Shown here: in pieces, positions 8,609 to 18,005 of the stretch
Layout: every line of letters starts with the position of its first letter
How positions within the stretch are numbered: position 1 is the first letter of the stretch
From: Fusobacterium necrophorum subsp. necrophorum
GTDB lineage: Bacteria > Fusobacteriota > Fusobacteriia > Fusobacteriales > Fusobacteriaceae
NCBI RefSeq assembly: GCF_004006635.1
Contig: NZ_CP034842.1
Coordinates: 1,116,001 to 1,180,000, forward strand
DNA: 64,000 bases
Direction of reading: 5' to 3'
Translations under genes and position numbers: made by a program
Notes under the pieces: generated by a model
The model's database searches: none
Told to the model about the DNA's origin: nothing
Seen by the model: the letters and a program-made list of their open reading frames with translations, nothing else

Positions 8609-9637
8609 ATGTTATCATTTTTGAATGATTATAGTGAAGGGGGACATCCTAGAGTTATGGAAGATTTAATGAGAACCAATCAAGAGTCAACCGTAGGCTA
8701 TGGTTTTGACCGATATTGCGAGGAAGCAAGGTCTCTTATTGCCCGAAAAATCAAACAGGAGGGGGCAGAAACCTGGTTTTTGGCAGGAGGAACTTTAACA
8801 AATTTAACAGTCATTGCCCATGCTTTAAAACCACATCAGGCAGTCATCACTGCCTGCACAGGTCATATCAATGTTCATGAAACCGGAGCGATTGAAGCCA
8901 CAGGGCATAAAGTCTTAGGACTTCCTTCCGAAAACGGAAAATTGACTTCGGAGATGATTGAGGACTGTCTTGCCTACCATGAAGATTTTTTCTTTGTAGA
9001 ACCGAAAATGGTGTATATTTCGAATACTACAGAAGTTGGAACCATTTATAGCAAAAAAGAATTGATGGATCTAAAGGCCTGCTGTGAGAAAAATAACCTG
9101 TATTTGTTTATGGACGGGGCGAGATTGGCCTATGCCTTGGGTGCCGAAGAGAATGATATTACCTGGGAAGACTTGGGAAGATACACCGATGTATTGTTTA
9201 TCGGAGGGACAAAATGCGGTGCCATGTTTGGAGAGGCCGTTACCATTATTCATGAAGAGTTGAAAAAAGATTTTAAGTACAGTATCAAACAGCGAGGAGG
9301 CTTGTTTGCCAAAGGAAGACTGATTGGAGTACAATTTATCAGCTTATTGCAGGAGAATTTATATGAAGAAATTGGAAAAAGGGCAAATGAAGCGGCAATG
9401 ATATTCCGAGACGGACTGAAAGAATTAGGCTTTATCTCTCCTTATGATTCTCCGAGCAATCAACAATTTGTATTGATGACGGAGGAAGAGTTTCAAAAAA
9501 TTTCTTCCGTAGTCTTGTGTGGAGTGGAAGGGAAATGGAAGGACGGTCGATGTCGTGTTCGTTTTGTAACAGGTTGGAAAAATACAGAGGAAGAAGCGAA
9601 AGAAGCCATAGAAAAAATATGGGAAATTCTTTCCTAG
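8609..9637 (+). CDS. ltaE: Low-specificity L-threonine aldolase
   Basis: 342 residues, PLP-dependent fold type I. The start at 8609 follows GTAGGAGGGG. Visible landmarks are the substrate loop MRTNQESTVGYG, HINVHETGAIEATGHK, and the PLP lysine in FIGGTKCGAMFGEA. It interconverts L-threonine (or allo-threonine) with glycine and acetaldehyde. It lies between ruvC and tmcAL with gaps of about 10 bp, so it is co-transcribed with them. Confidence 0.9.
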   Translation: MLSFLNDYSEGGHPRVMEDLMRTNQESTVGYGFDRYCEEARSLIARKIKQEGAETWFLAGGTLTNLTVIAHALKPHQAVITACTGHINVHETGAIEATGHKVLGLPSENGKLTSEMIEDCLAYHEDFFFVEPKMVYISNTTEVGTIYSKKELMDLKACCEKNNLYLFMDGARLAYALGAEENDITWEDLGRYTDVLFIGGTKCGAMFGEAVTIIHEELKKDFKYSIKQRGGLFAKGRLIGVQFISLLQENLYEEIGKRANEAAMIFRDGLKELGFISPYDSPSNQQFVLMTEEEFQKISSVVLCGVEGKWKDGRCRVRFVTGWKNTEEEAKEAIEKIWEILS

Positions 9638-9647
9638 AGGTGTGATA

Positions 9648-10757
9648 ATGCAGGCGATTGGAATTGTGACGGAATACAATCCTTTTCATAAGGGGCATTT
9701 ATATCACTTGAGAAAGGTGAAGGAAAAATATCCGAAGGCCGTTATCATTGCCGTGATGAGCGGAGATTATGTGCAACGGGGCGAGGCTGCAATTGTTTCC
9801 AAAGAGAGAAGAGCAAAGCAAGCGAAAGAGGCAGGAGCGGATCTGATATTAGAGTTACCCGCAATCTATTCCACACAGAGTGCGGAAGTATTTGCCAGGG
9901 CCTCCATTGGAATGCTGCATATTTGTCACTGTGAAGCCTTTGTTTTCGGTTCGGAAACGAATGACATGGCAAGGTTGGAAAAAATTGCCCGTTTGACTTC
10001 GACAAAAGAATTTCATCTGTCTTTGCAGGAGTTTTTAGCACAGGGGTTTTCTTATCCGACGGCTTTCTCCAAAGCTTTATGGGAAGAAAAATTGCAGCCC
10101 AATGATATTTTGGGAATGGAATATATAAAGGCGCTTTGGTATTGGAAGTCGCCTATGAGGGCGGAAAGTATTCTACGAAAACAGGCGGGCTACTATGAGG
10201 AGAATAAGGAAGAAGCGGTGGCGGGAGCGACACTGATTCGAAAAAAAATACAAGAGGGGGAGGAGTATTTCCAATATTTGGTTACAGGAAAAAATTTAGA
10301 AAAACCCTTTGCCTTTTGGGAAGATTTTTATCCCTATTTGCGATATTCTCTGTTATTACATCGAAGAACACTTTCCGAGATACAGGATATGGAGGAGGGT
10401 TTGGAAAATCGAATGATGAAAGCGGCTGAGAAATATCGAGATTATTTTTCGTTTTTGGAAGCTGTTATGACAAAGCGTTATACCTATGCAAGAATACAGA
10501 GAATTTTGATACATATTTTATTAGGAATTACAAAAAAACAAACAGACCGATGGAAAGAAGAAATTCCCTATTTGAGAGTACTGGAATTTTCCGAGAAGGG
10601 ACAGGAATATCTCAAAGGATTAAGAAACGGAGAAACTCCTATTCTGACTACGAAAAAAAATATTCAGAAAAATTTGTCTGAAGAAGCCAGAGAATTGTTT
10701 TTTTGGAATGAAAGGGCTTCTGAATTTTATCATTCCATTGTAGAGGAGAAAGCATGA
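9648..10757 (+). CDS. tmcAL: tRNA(Met) cytidine acetate ligase
   Basis: 369 residues. The N-terminus GIVTEYNPFHKGHLYHL contains the nucleotidyltransferase HxGH motif, followed by MSGDYVQRGE. This matches the B. subtilis YlbM/TmcAL family, which uses ATP and acetate to acetylate C34 of elongator tRNA-Met. ATG 9648 is preferred over an in-frame GTG at 9642 that lies inside the ribosome site. The stop overlaps the MFS start (ATGA). Confidence 0.9.
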   Translation: MQAIGIVTEYNPFHKGHLYHLRKVKEKYPKAVIIAVMSGDYVQRGEAAIVSKERRAKQAKEAGADLILELPAIYSTQSAEVFARASIGMLHICHCEAFVFGSETNDMARLEKIARLTSTKEFHLSLQEFLAQGFSYPTAFSKALWEEKLQPNDILGMEYIKALWYWKSPMRAESILRKQAGYYEENKEEAVAGATLIRKKIQEGEEYFQYLVTGKNLEKPFAFWEDFYPYLRYSLLLHRRTLSEIQDMEEGLENRMMKAAEKYRDYFSFLEAVMTKRYTYARIQRILIHILLGITKKQTDRWKEEIPYLRVLEFSEKGQEYLKGLRNGETPILTTKKNIQKNLSEEARELFFWNERASEFYHSIVEEKA

Positions 10758-12043
10758 AACAATTGACAACGAAAACACAGATATTTTATGGTTTGGGGGT
10801 AAGTTATGCCATTGTAGATCAAATTTTTGCCCAGTGGATTTTATATTTTTATTTGCCGCCGGCAAGTGCAGGCTTACCAATTATTATGCCGGCTCTTTAT
10901 ATTTCTTATGCTTTGGCAATTTCCAGATTTGTGGATATGGTAACGGATCCTTTGGTAGGGTTTTTATCCGATAAGTTGAATACCCGTTTCGGAAGAAGAA
11001 TTCCATTGATTGCTTTTGGAAGTATTCCTCTGGCATTGAGTACTCTCGCTTTCTTTTTTCCACCACGAGAAAATCCAAGTACGGCTTTTTTCTATCTGGC
11101 CATTGTGGGATCCTTATTTTTTACCTTTTATACCATTGTGGGAGCCCCCTACAATGCGATGATTCCCGAAATTGGAAGAAACCAAACGGAGCGATTAAAT
11201 TTATCGACTTGGCAATCCGTGTTTCGACTGGTCTATACAGCTCTTGCCATGATAGTTCCGGGAATTTTGATTAAGGCATTTGGAAAGGGAGATACTTTAT
11301 TGGGCATTCGTGCGATGGTTGCTTTTTTATGTCTTATTGTTGTTTTGGGTTTGGCAGTCACGGTATTTTTTGTCAAAGAAAAAGATTATTCGACCGGAGA
11401 AATTTCCAAAGAAAACTTCCGAAATACGATAGGGATTATTTTAAAAGAAAGAAATTTTTTCTATTATTTGTTCGGTCTCCTGTTTTTCTTTATCGGCTTC
11501 AATAATCTACGGGCTGTCGTCAACTATTATGTGGAAGATATTATGGGAATGGGAAAGGCGGAAATTACACTTGCTTCCGCTCTATTATTCGGAGTGGCGG
11601 CTTTGTTTTTTCTTCCGACCAATCAATATTCCAAAAAATACGGCTATCGAAAAGTGATGTTGAGTTGTTTGGTGTTGATGGGAATTTTTACGGGAAATTT
11701 TTATTTTCTTGGAAAAATTCTTCCAGTTAAATTGGGCTTTCTGTTATTTGCCCTATTGGGAATTCCGATAGCAGGAGCTGCTTTCATCTTTCCTCCGGCG
11801 ATGTTATCCGAAATTGCAAATCATATTTCAGAACGTTCCGGAAGTAGAATTGAAGGACTTTGTTTTGGAATTCAAGGATTTTTCCTGAAATTGGCCTTTT
11901 TACTTTCCATTTTGATATTACCTTTGGTGCTGACAATGGGAGGAAGGGTAGTGCAAAAAGCGGGAATTTACAATGCTTCTGTCTTATCACTTGTCTTTTT
12001 TGCCTGTTCTTTCTTTTGTTATTATTGTTATCGAGAGGAGTAG
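10754..12043 (+). CDS. MFS transporter, GPH (glycoside-pentoside-hexuronide) type
   Basis: 429 residues with about 12 hydrophobic segments. DPLVGFLSDKLNTRFGRRIP is the loop 2-3 signature of the GPH symporter group. RFVDMVTDP and AMIPEIGRNQTERLNL are also typical. It would be an inner-membrane cation-coupled sugar or related solute symporter. The substrate cannot be read from sequence, and no sugar catabolic gene is adjacent. Translationally coupled to tmcAL. Confidence 0.85.
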   Translation: MKQLTTKTQIFYGLGVSYAIVDQIFAQWILYFYLPPASAGLPIIMPALYISYALAISRFVDMVTDPLVGFLSDKLNTRFGRRIPLIAFGSIPLALSTLAFFFPPRENPSTAFFYLAIVGSLFFTFYTIVGAPYNAMIPEIGRNQTERLNLSTWQSVFRLVYTALAMIVPGILIKAFGKGDTLLGIRAMVAFLCLIVVLGLAVTVFFVKEKDYSTGEISKENFRNTIGIILKERNFFYYLFGLLFFFIGFNNLRAVVNYYVEDIMGMGKAEITLASALLFGVAALFFLPTNQYSKKYGYRKVMLSCLVLMGIFTGNFYFLGKILPVKLGFLLFALLGIPIAGAAFIFPPAMLSEIANHISERSGSRIEGLCFGIQGFFLKLAFLLSILILPLVLTMGGRVVQKAGIYNASVLSLVFFACSFFCYYCYREE

Positions 12044-12045
12044 GA

Positions 12046-13215
12046 TTGAAAAATATAATCTATTTTGTCTTATTGCTATGTTTAGGGATACGTTTGTATG
12101 AGAAAATAGATTTTTATGAGAATCATGAGGGAAAGCATCTTTTTTTAGAATTGGAAGTCTACCACGGGAGAGCCAAAAGTTTAAATCGTTATCAGACTGT
12201 CTATACCAAATTAGGAGAATTAGAGGATGGACGTTATGAGGGAGAGTTTGAAATTTTAGAAAAAACCCCTTACTACTATGATTTAAAAATTTGTTCTCTT
12301 CAAAAAAAAGAGGAAAATTTTTGTCAGCTTTATCTGAAGCGTTGTGTAGAACATTTGGGAGAGGGAAGAGATCCCTCTTTCCGACATTTTCTGGAAGCGA
12401 TTTTATTGGGAAGAGCTTGAACCCTCTTTCGGGAAGAAAGAAAATTATTTCAATATGTGGGACTTTCTCATGTACTTGCCATTTCAGGCTTGCATGTGGG
12501 TTTATTATTTTTCTTTCTGGAGAGAGTCCTTTTCTTTTTACAAATTCCAAAACAAGCTAGAAATTGGGCAAAGTTGGGAATGAGTACTTTTTATCTTTTC
12601 GGGGTCTTTCTCAGTCCTTCTTTTCTCAGAGCCTATATAATGGGAGTTTTTTATCTTTTTCATCAGCTCTTGGGAGAAAAAATTTCAAGAGGAAAAATGC
12701 TGTTTTTTTCCGCATGGATTCTATTGATGTTACATCCGACAGAACTTTTGAGTCCTTCTTTTCTTCTTTCCTATACTGCAATTTTAACAATCTTTTATAT
12801 TTTTCCTCTATTTAAGATGTATTTTGAAAACTTGCCCTCCTATGTTTCTTATATTTTTTACGCTGTTTCGATTCCATGTACGGGACTTCCTTTGACCCTT
12901 TATTTTTTTGGAAGCATGGCCTGTTTGTCTTATTTTGTCAATTTAATCCTCTTACCCTTCGCAGGTTTTCTGATTCTTCTCAGTTTTTTCAGCCTCCTGT
13001 TGGAAGTATTTCATCTCGGTTTTTTGACTGTTTCCCTTTTAGAATTTTGTTATCATGGTTTTTATGAAATATTGGAATATTTGGGAAAAATTCCTTATGT
13101 AACGATTTATTTTGAAGATAGGATTTCGGGAGAAACGGTTGTTATTCTGTATAGTATCTTATTTTTGATTGTGAGAGTCCTATATAAAAATCACAAAAAT
13201 TCTTATCGTTTTTAG
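12046..13215 (+). pseudogene. comEC: comEC/rec2 DNA-uptake channel gene, interrupted by one in-frame TGA
   Basis: The frame starts at TTG 12046 behind GAGAGGAGTAGGA. It reads 124 codons to a TGA at 12418-12420, then continues in the same frame without a shift to 13215. Just after the stop comes the ComEC signature GLSHVLAISGLHVG (from about 12460), followed by several membrane segments and SPSFLLSYTAI. The context ILLGRA-stop-TLFREERKLFQYVG is that expected across the ILLG junction of ComEC, so the TGA is a point nonsense change or sequencing error, not a gene boundary. A GTG at 12457 could restart translation of a 252-residue part. ComEC is the inner-membrane channel for transforming DNA. 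Confidence 0.85.
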
Positions 13216-13310
13216 AGATGGAGTGAAAGCTTCGCGGGAAGAAAACATAGAGGAATAAGGAACAATTTATTATAGAATTTTACCGTATAGAACAAAATTT
13301 TTTTCTGTGT

Positions 13311-13316
13311 TATAAT
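13311..13316 (+). promoter_or_regulatory. -10 box upstream of yigZ
   Basis: TATAAT preceded by TGTGT. The -35 (TAGAAC, 17 bp upstream) is poor. It would place the transcript start near 13323, just before the gene. Confidence 0.35.
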
Positions 13317-13328
13317 AAGCTGATAGGA

Positions 13329-13937
13329 ATGTCAGAGATGGATTTTAGAAGAAAAGTTGAGGAAAAAATATTGAAAACGATAGGAAAAGAATGTGAGATT
13401 TCTTTTGAAGAAAAAAAATCAAAATTTATCGGCTATATTAAACCGGTATATTCGAAAGAGGAAGCAGAAGATTTTATTGAAAAAATTAAAAAAATGCATC
13501 CACAGGCAACGCACAATTGCTCCGTGTATTCCATTAAAGAAAATGGAAAAGAATTTTTCAAGGTCGATGATGACGGAGAACCGAGCGGAACAGCCGGAAA
13601 ACCGATGGGAGATATTGTACAATATATGGAAGTACAGAATCTTGTCGTCGTGGCAACTCGATATTTCGGAGGGATTAAACTGGGAGCCGGAGGCTTGATA
13701 CGAAATTATGCCAAAACTTGTAAATTGGCAATTTTGGAAGCCGGGATTGTAGAATATGTGAAAAAAGAAAGAATTCTAATAGAGTTTCCTTATGATAAGT
13801 TAGCGGAGATCGACAGGTTGCTTTCCAATAGCACTGTATTGGAAAAGTCATTTTTGGACAGAGTTCTTTATCAAGTGGAATTGGAGGAAGCATTAAGAAA
13901 AATAATAGAAAAAATGGATTATGTGAATATTATTTAA
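13329..13937 (+). CDS. yigZ: YigZ/IMPACT family protein
   Basis: 202 residues. Family landmarks are KKSKFIGYIKPV, HPQATHNCSVYSI, DDDGEPSGTAGKPM and VVATRYFGGIKLGAGGLIRNY. IMPACT/YigZ proteins have a ribosomal S5-like fold and are linked to translation regulation. The bacterial role is unclear. An in-frame ATG at 13338 is an equally good start, given the short distance to the -10 box at 13311. Confidence 0.88.
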   Translation: MSEMDFRRKVEEKILKTIGKECEISFEEKKSKFIGYIKPVYSKEEAEDFIEKIKKMHPQATHNCSVYSIKENGKEFFKVDDDGEPSGTAGKPMGDIVQYMEVQNLVVVATRYFGGIKLGAGGLIRNYAKTCKLAILEAGIVEYVKKERILIEFPYDKLAEIDRLLSNSTVLEKSFLDRVLYQVELEEALRKIIEKMDYVNII

Positions 13938-13977
13938 GATAAAAAACCTGTTATACATGCTACTTATTCCTAAGGAC

Positions 13978-14006
13978 TTGAACAGATTTCCCGGGGATGA
14001 TACAAT
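13978..14006 (+). promoter_or_regulatory. Promoter of mutY
   Basis: TTGAAC (13978-13983), 17-bp spacer, TACAAT (14001-14006), in the 130-bp gap before mutY. Confidence 0.5.
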
Positions 14007-14070
14007 ATATCGGAATAAAAAGCGTGGAGAATTATATTCGTAATAAAAACTAGAAAGAATATGGTGTGTG

Positions 14071-15138
14071 ATGAGAAACATTTCAAAAAAATTACTGAAA
14101 TATTATGATAAGCATAAAAGGGATTTGGCTTGGAGAGGAGAGGTACCTGCTTACTACACATGGATTTCCGAAATTATGTTACAGCAAACCAGAGTAGAGG
14201 CGGTAAAACCCTATTTTGCAAGATTTATAGAGGAACTTCCCACGATTGAAGCTTTGGCAAATTGTGAGGAAGAAAAATTGATGAAATTGTGGCAGGGACT
14301 GGGCTATTACAGTCGGGCAAGAAACTTAAAAAAGGCAGCCTGTCAGATTATGGAAAACTATGGCGGAGAACTTCCTGCAGAAAAGAAAGAATTGTTGCAA
14401 TTGGCGGGAATCGGTCCCTATACTGCGGGGGCAATTTCTTCCATTGCCTATGGAAGAAAAGAAACTGCTGTTGACGGAAATGTGATACGGGTCATCAGTC
14501 GTCTTTTTGCTGTTGACGGAAATGTTCTGGAAGGAAAGGGAAGACAGAAAATTGAAGAAATTGCATATCAGGAATTGCCTGAAGAAAGAGCCGGAGACTT
14601 CAATCAAGCCTTAATGGATTTGGGAGCGACCATTTGCATCCCGAATGGAGCGCCTCTATGCCATTTATGCCCTTTGCAGTTGGAATGTCAGGCGTATCGA
14701 AACAAAGAAGTGGAAAAATATCCGGAAAAGAAAAAGAAAAAAGAAAGAAAATTGGAAAGACAGACGATTTTATTGGTATCGGACGGAAGAAATTTTGCTC
14801 TGGAAAAAAGAAAAGACAAGGGATTATTGGCAGGGCTTTGGCAATTTCCGATGTTGGAGGGACGACTTTCTTTACAGGAAGTGAGAAACTATTTAAAAGA
14901 AAAAGGAATTTCTTATTCCGAAGTGAAAGAATATGAGCCGGCGATTCATATTTTTTCTCATGTAGAATGGCACATGGTATCCTATAAAGTGGAAGTTCAA
15001 AGATGGGAAATTCGAGAAAGAAACGAAGAAAATTGGTTATGGCTTTCTCGAGAGGAAATTTTAACACAATATTCGGTTCCCTCCGCCTTTAAAGTCTATT
15101 TGGATTATTTAAAACAGGAGCAAAGAAAACTCTTTTAA
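14071..15138 (+). CDS. mutY: A/G-specific adenine glycosylase MutY
   Basis: 355 residues. It has the helix-hairpin-helix LAGIGPYTAGAISSIAYG and catalytic Asp region ETAVDGNVIRVISR. A [4Fe-4S] cluster loop C-x6-C-x2-C-x5-C begins at CIPNGAPLCHLC. The C-terminal NUDIX-like domain (about 235-355, GLLAGLWQFPM) recognises 8-oxoG. It removes adenine mispaired with 8-oxoguanine. ATG 14071 is taken; a GTG lies one codon upstream. Confidence 0.95.
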   Translation: MRNISKKLLKYYDKHKRDLAWRGEVPAYYTWISEIMLQQTRVEAVKPYFARFIEELPTIEALANCEEEKLMKLWQGLGYYSRARNLKKAACQIMENYGGELPAEKKELLQLAGIGPYTAGAISSIAYGRKETAVDGNVIRVISRLFAVDGNVLEGKGRQKIEEIAYQELPEERAGDFNQALMDLGATICIPNGAPLCHLCPLQLECQAYRNKEVEKYPEKKKKKERKLERQTILLVSDGRNFALEKRKDKGLLAGLWQFPMLEGRLSLQEVRNYLKEKGISYSEVKEYEPAIHIFSHVEWHMVSYKVEVQRWEIRERNEENWLWLSREEILTQYSVPSAFKVYLDYLKQEQRKLF

Positions 15139-15199
15139 AAGAGATTGGAATGTGTTATAATGGTAAAATAAAATATAGAAAGAATAGGAGGATATAACA

Positions 15200-15424
15200 T
15201 TGGAAACTCTATTAACCGTGTTTCTATTTATGCTTGCTTTAGCTTTGATTATTTTGGTTTTGATACAACCGGATCAAAGTCATGGAATGTCAGCAAGTAT
15301 GGGAATGGGATCAAGCAATACAGTATTTGGTATATCAAAAGATGGAGGACCATTAGCAAAAGCAACCAAGGTCGTAGCCGCTTTGTTTATTATTGATGCA
15401 CTATTGTTGTATTTGATAAAGTAA
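15200..15424 (+). CDS. secG: Protein translocase subunit SecG
   Basis: 74 residues from a TTG start with AGGAGG 9 bp upstream. Two membrane helices flank the cytoplasmic loop SMGMGSSNTVFG, typical for SecG. It assists SecYE preprotein export, which the large surface proteins of this window need. It has its own TATAAT at 15156 and a terminator right after the gene. Confidence 0.93.
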   Translation: METLLTVFLFMLALALIILVLIQPDQSHGMSASMGMGSSNTVFGISKDGGPLAKATKVVAALFIIDALLLYLIK

Positions 15425-15438
15425 AGAAGTTAGGACAA

Positions 15439-15488
15439 AAGGAACTTATTGTCATCGAGATAGACCTTGACATAAGTTCTTTTTTATT
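15439..15488 (+). terminator. Rho-independent terminator after secG
   Basis: GGAACTTATTGTCA pairs with TGACATAAGTTC across a loop, followed by TTTTTT. Confidence 0.75.
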
Positions 15489-15526
15489 AACAGTAAATTT
15501 TTTAGATTTAAGGGGGGAAGAGAAAA

Positions 15527-16759
15527 ATGAATTTATTTGAAAGCAATTATGAAGCAGTAAAGCCTCTTTCTTTTCAACTTCGCCCTCAAAGTTTGGATGA
15601 GATTTTTGGACAGGAAAATTTATTGGGAAAACATGGGGTACTTCGAAAATTAATAGAGAAAGGAACTTTGACGAATTCTATTTTTTTCGGACCGCCGGGT
15701 TGTGGAAAATCAAGTTTGGGAGAAATTATTTCTCATACCATGGACTGTGCCTTTGAAAGTTTGAATGCTACGACGGCTTCTTTACAGGATATTAAAGAAG
15801 TGGTAGGGAAAGCGAAACGAAATATTGAATATTATCAAAAAAAGACGATTCTCTTTTTGGATGAAATTCATCGTTTTAATAAGTTGCAACAGGATGCACT
15901 CTTGTCCTATTGTGAAGACGGAACTTTTATTTTAATTGGAGCTACCACGGAGAATCCCTATTATAGTTTGAATAATGCCCTACTTTCCAGAGTTATGGTA
16001 TTTGAGTTTAAAGCTTTGGAAAAACAAGCCATTCAACAAATTTTAACAAGAGCACAGCAGAAAACAGGAATTTCTTTAAGTCCTTTTTTAGAAGATGTCA
16101 TGGTGGAAATGGCACAGGGGGACAGTAGGGTTGCTTTAAATTATCTAGAACTATATCAAAATGTAAAAGATTCTTTGTCGGAGGAAGAAATTTATCAAGT
16201 TTTCATGGAAAGGAAGCATTCTTTTCATAAAACACAGGATAAATATGACATGATTTCCGCTATGATTAAATCCATGCGTGGAAGTGATCCCGATGCGGCG
16301 GTATATTGGTTGGGATGTTTATTAGAAGGGGGAGAGGACCCCAGATATATGGCGAGACGAATTATGATTCAAGCCTGTGAAGATGTGGGAATGGCAAATC
16401 CGGAAGCAATGCTTGTCGCCAGTGCAGCGATGCAGGCAAGTGAAAGAATCGGAATGCCGGAGATACGAATAATTTTAGCTCAAGCAGTCATTTACTTGGC
16501 GATTTCCACAAAGAGTAATTCTGCTTATTTGGCAATTGATCAGGCAATGGGGGAGATAAAAAACGGAAATCGACAGGAAGTGCCAAAAAATATTTGTCAT
16601 GATAATGTCGGTTATCTGTATCCTCATGATTATCCGAATCATTTTGTAACACAAAAATATATGGAAGAAAAAAGGAAGTATTACCTTCCGCAAGAGAATA
16701 AATATGAGAAATTGATTGAGGAAAAATTAAGGAAATTATGGGAGAATAAGGAGGGATAG
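15527..16759 (+). CDS. rarA: Replication-associated recombination AAA ATPase RarA (MgsA)
   Basis: 410 residues, AAA+ clamp-loader-like. Walker A is FFGPPGCGKSSLGE, Walker B LFLDEIHRF, sensor 1 IGATTENPYYSLN (all in the first 150 residues). The C-terminal tetramerisation region has MIKSMRGSDPDAAVYWLGCLLEGGEDP. RarA acts at stalled forks. It begins after AAGGGGGG and ends one base before hisS, so the two are coupled. Confidence 0.95.
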   Translation: MNLFESNYEAVKPLSFQLRPQSLDEIFGQENLLGKHGVLRKLIEKGTLTNSIFFGPPGCGKSSLGEIISHTMDCAFESLNATTASLQDIKEVVGKAKRNIEYYQKKTILFLDEIHRFNKLQQDALLSYCEDGTFILIGATTENPYYSLNNALLSRVMVFEFKALEKQAIQQILTRAQQKTGISLSPFLEDVMVEMAQGDSRVALNYLELYQNVKDSLSEEEIYQVFMERKHSFHKTQDKYDMISAMIKSMRGSDPDAAVYWLGCLLEGGEDPRYMARRIMIQACEDVGMANPEAMLVASAAMQASERIGMPEIRIILAQAVIYLAISTKSNSAYLAIDQAMGEIKNGNRQEVPKNICHDNVGYLYPHDYPNHFVTQKYMEEKRKYYLPQENKYEKLIEEKLRKLWENKEG

Positions 16760-16760
16760 T

Positions 16761-18002
16761 ATGCAACTTATCAAAGCAGTAAGAGGGACAAAAGATATTA
16801 TTGGAGAAGACGCTTTAAAATATAATTATATTTCAGACATTTCAAAACAAGTCTTTGAAAGTTACGGTTGTCAATTTATTAAAACACCGATTTTTGAAGA
16901 AACGGATTTATTCAAACGAGGCATCGGAGAGGCAACGGATGTGGTGGAAAAAGAAATGTACACCTTTAAGGACAGAGGGGATAGAAGTATTACCCTACGA
17001 CCGGAAAATACAGCTTCCGTCGTTCGTTCTTATTTGGAGAATGCCATTTATGCCAAAGAAGACGTTTCTCGGTTCTATTACAACGGTTCCATGTTTCGTT
17101 ATGAAAGACCGCAAGCCGGAAGACAACGGGAATTCAATCAGATTGGAGTAGAAGTTTTGGGAGAAAAATCTCCTATTTTAGATGCGGAAATTATCGCCAT
17201 GGGGTATAAATTACTGCAAAGATTAGGAATCACGGATTTGGAAGTACGAATAAACTGCATCGGTTCCAATGCGTCCAGAACGGAATATCGAAAAAAATTA
17301 TTGGAATATTTTAAGCCTATGAAGGAAGAACTGTGTGAAGATTGTAAAAACCGATTGGAAAGAAATCCTTTGAGAGTTTTGGATTGTAAGATAGATCATG
17401 CTAAAATGGAAAATGCTCCAAGCATTATTGATTCTTTATTTGAAGAGGAAAGAGCTCATTATGAGGCGGTAAAAAAATATTTGACTATTTTTGGAATTCC
17501 TTTTGTAGAAGATCCTGGTTTGGTAAGAGGATTGGACTATTATTCTTCGACCGTTTTTGAAATTGTAACCAATAAATTGGGTTCTCAAGGAACCGTTTTA
17601 GGAGGAGGAAGATACGATAATTTATTGAAACAATTAGGAGATAAAGACATTCCGGCTTTCGGATTTGCTTCCGGTGTAGAGAGAATTATGATGCTTTTGG
17701 AAGAATATCCAAAAAAATCGACGGATGTTTACCTTGCCTGGTTGGGTGAGAATACTTTGGAAAAAGCAATGGAGATTACAGCTTTGCTTCGAGAAAACAA
17801 TATCAAAGTATCTGTGGACTATCATTCCAAAGGAATGAAATCTCATATGAAAAAAGCCGATAAATTAAATACGAAATATTGTATTATTTTAGGAGAAGAT
17901 GAATTGGCAAAAAATGTAGTCATCTTAAAGAATTTTGAAACAAGAGAACAGGAAGAAATTTCTATGGAAAATATTGTAAGGGCAATCAAAGGGGGAAAAT
18001 AA
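16761..18002 (+). CDS. hisS: Histidyl-tRNA synthetase
   Basis: 413 residues. Class II motifs are TLRPENTASVVRSY (motif 2 area: MFRYERPQAGRQREFNQ) and AFGFASGVERIMM (motif 3). The histidine-specific GLVRGLDYYSSTVFE is present. The C-terminal anticodon-binding domain covers about residues 325-413. Upstream coupling to rarA; aspS follows after 3 bp. This rarA-hisS-aspS or hisS-aspS order is common. Confidence 0.97.
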   Translation: MQLIKAVRGTKDIIGEDALKYNYISDISKQVFESYGCQFIKTPIFEETDLFKRGIGEATDVVEKEMYTFKDRGDRSITLRPENTASVVRSYLENAIYAKEDVSRFYYNGSMFRYERPQAGRQREFNQIGVEVLGEKSPILDAEIIAMGYKLLQRLGITDLEVRINCIGSNASRTEYRKKLLEYFKPMKEELCEDCKNRLERNPLRVLDCKIDHAKMENAPSIIDSLFEEERAHYEAVKKYLTIFGIPFVEDPGLVRGLDYYSSTVFEIVTNKLGSQGTVLGGGRYDNLLKQLGDKDIPAFGFASGVERIMMLLEEYPKKSTDVYLAWLGENTLEKAMEITALLRENNIKVSVDYHSKGMKSHMKKADKLNTKYCIILGEDELAKNVVILKNFETREQEEISMENIVRAIKGGK

Positions 18003-18005
18003 AAA

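Noticed and set aside
15130..15143. CTCTTTTAAAAGAG palindrome at the mutY end as a terminator
   Set aside because: No loop or T-run; it more likely overlaps the secG promoter region by chance.
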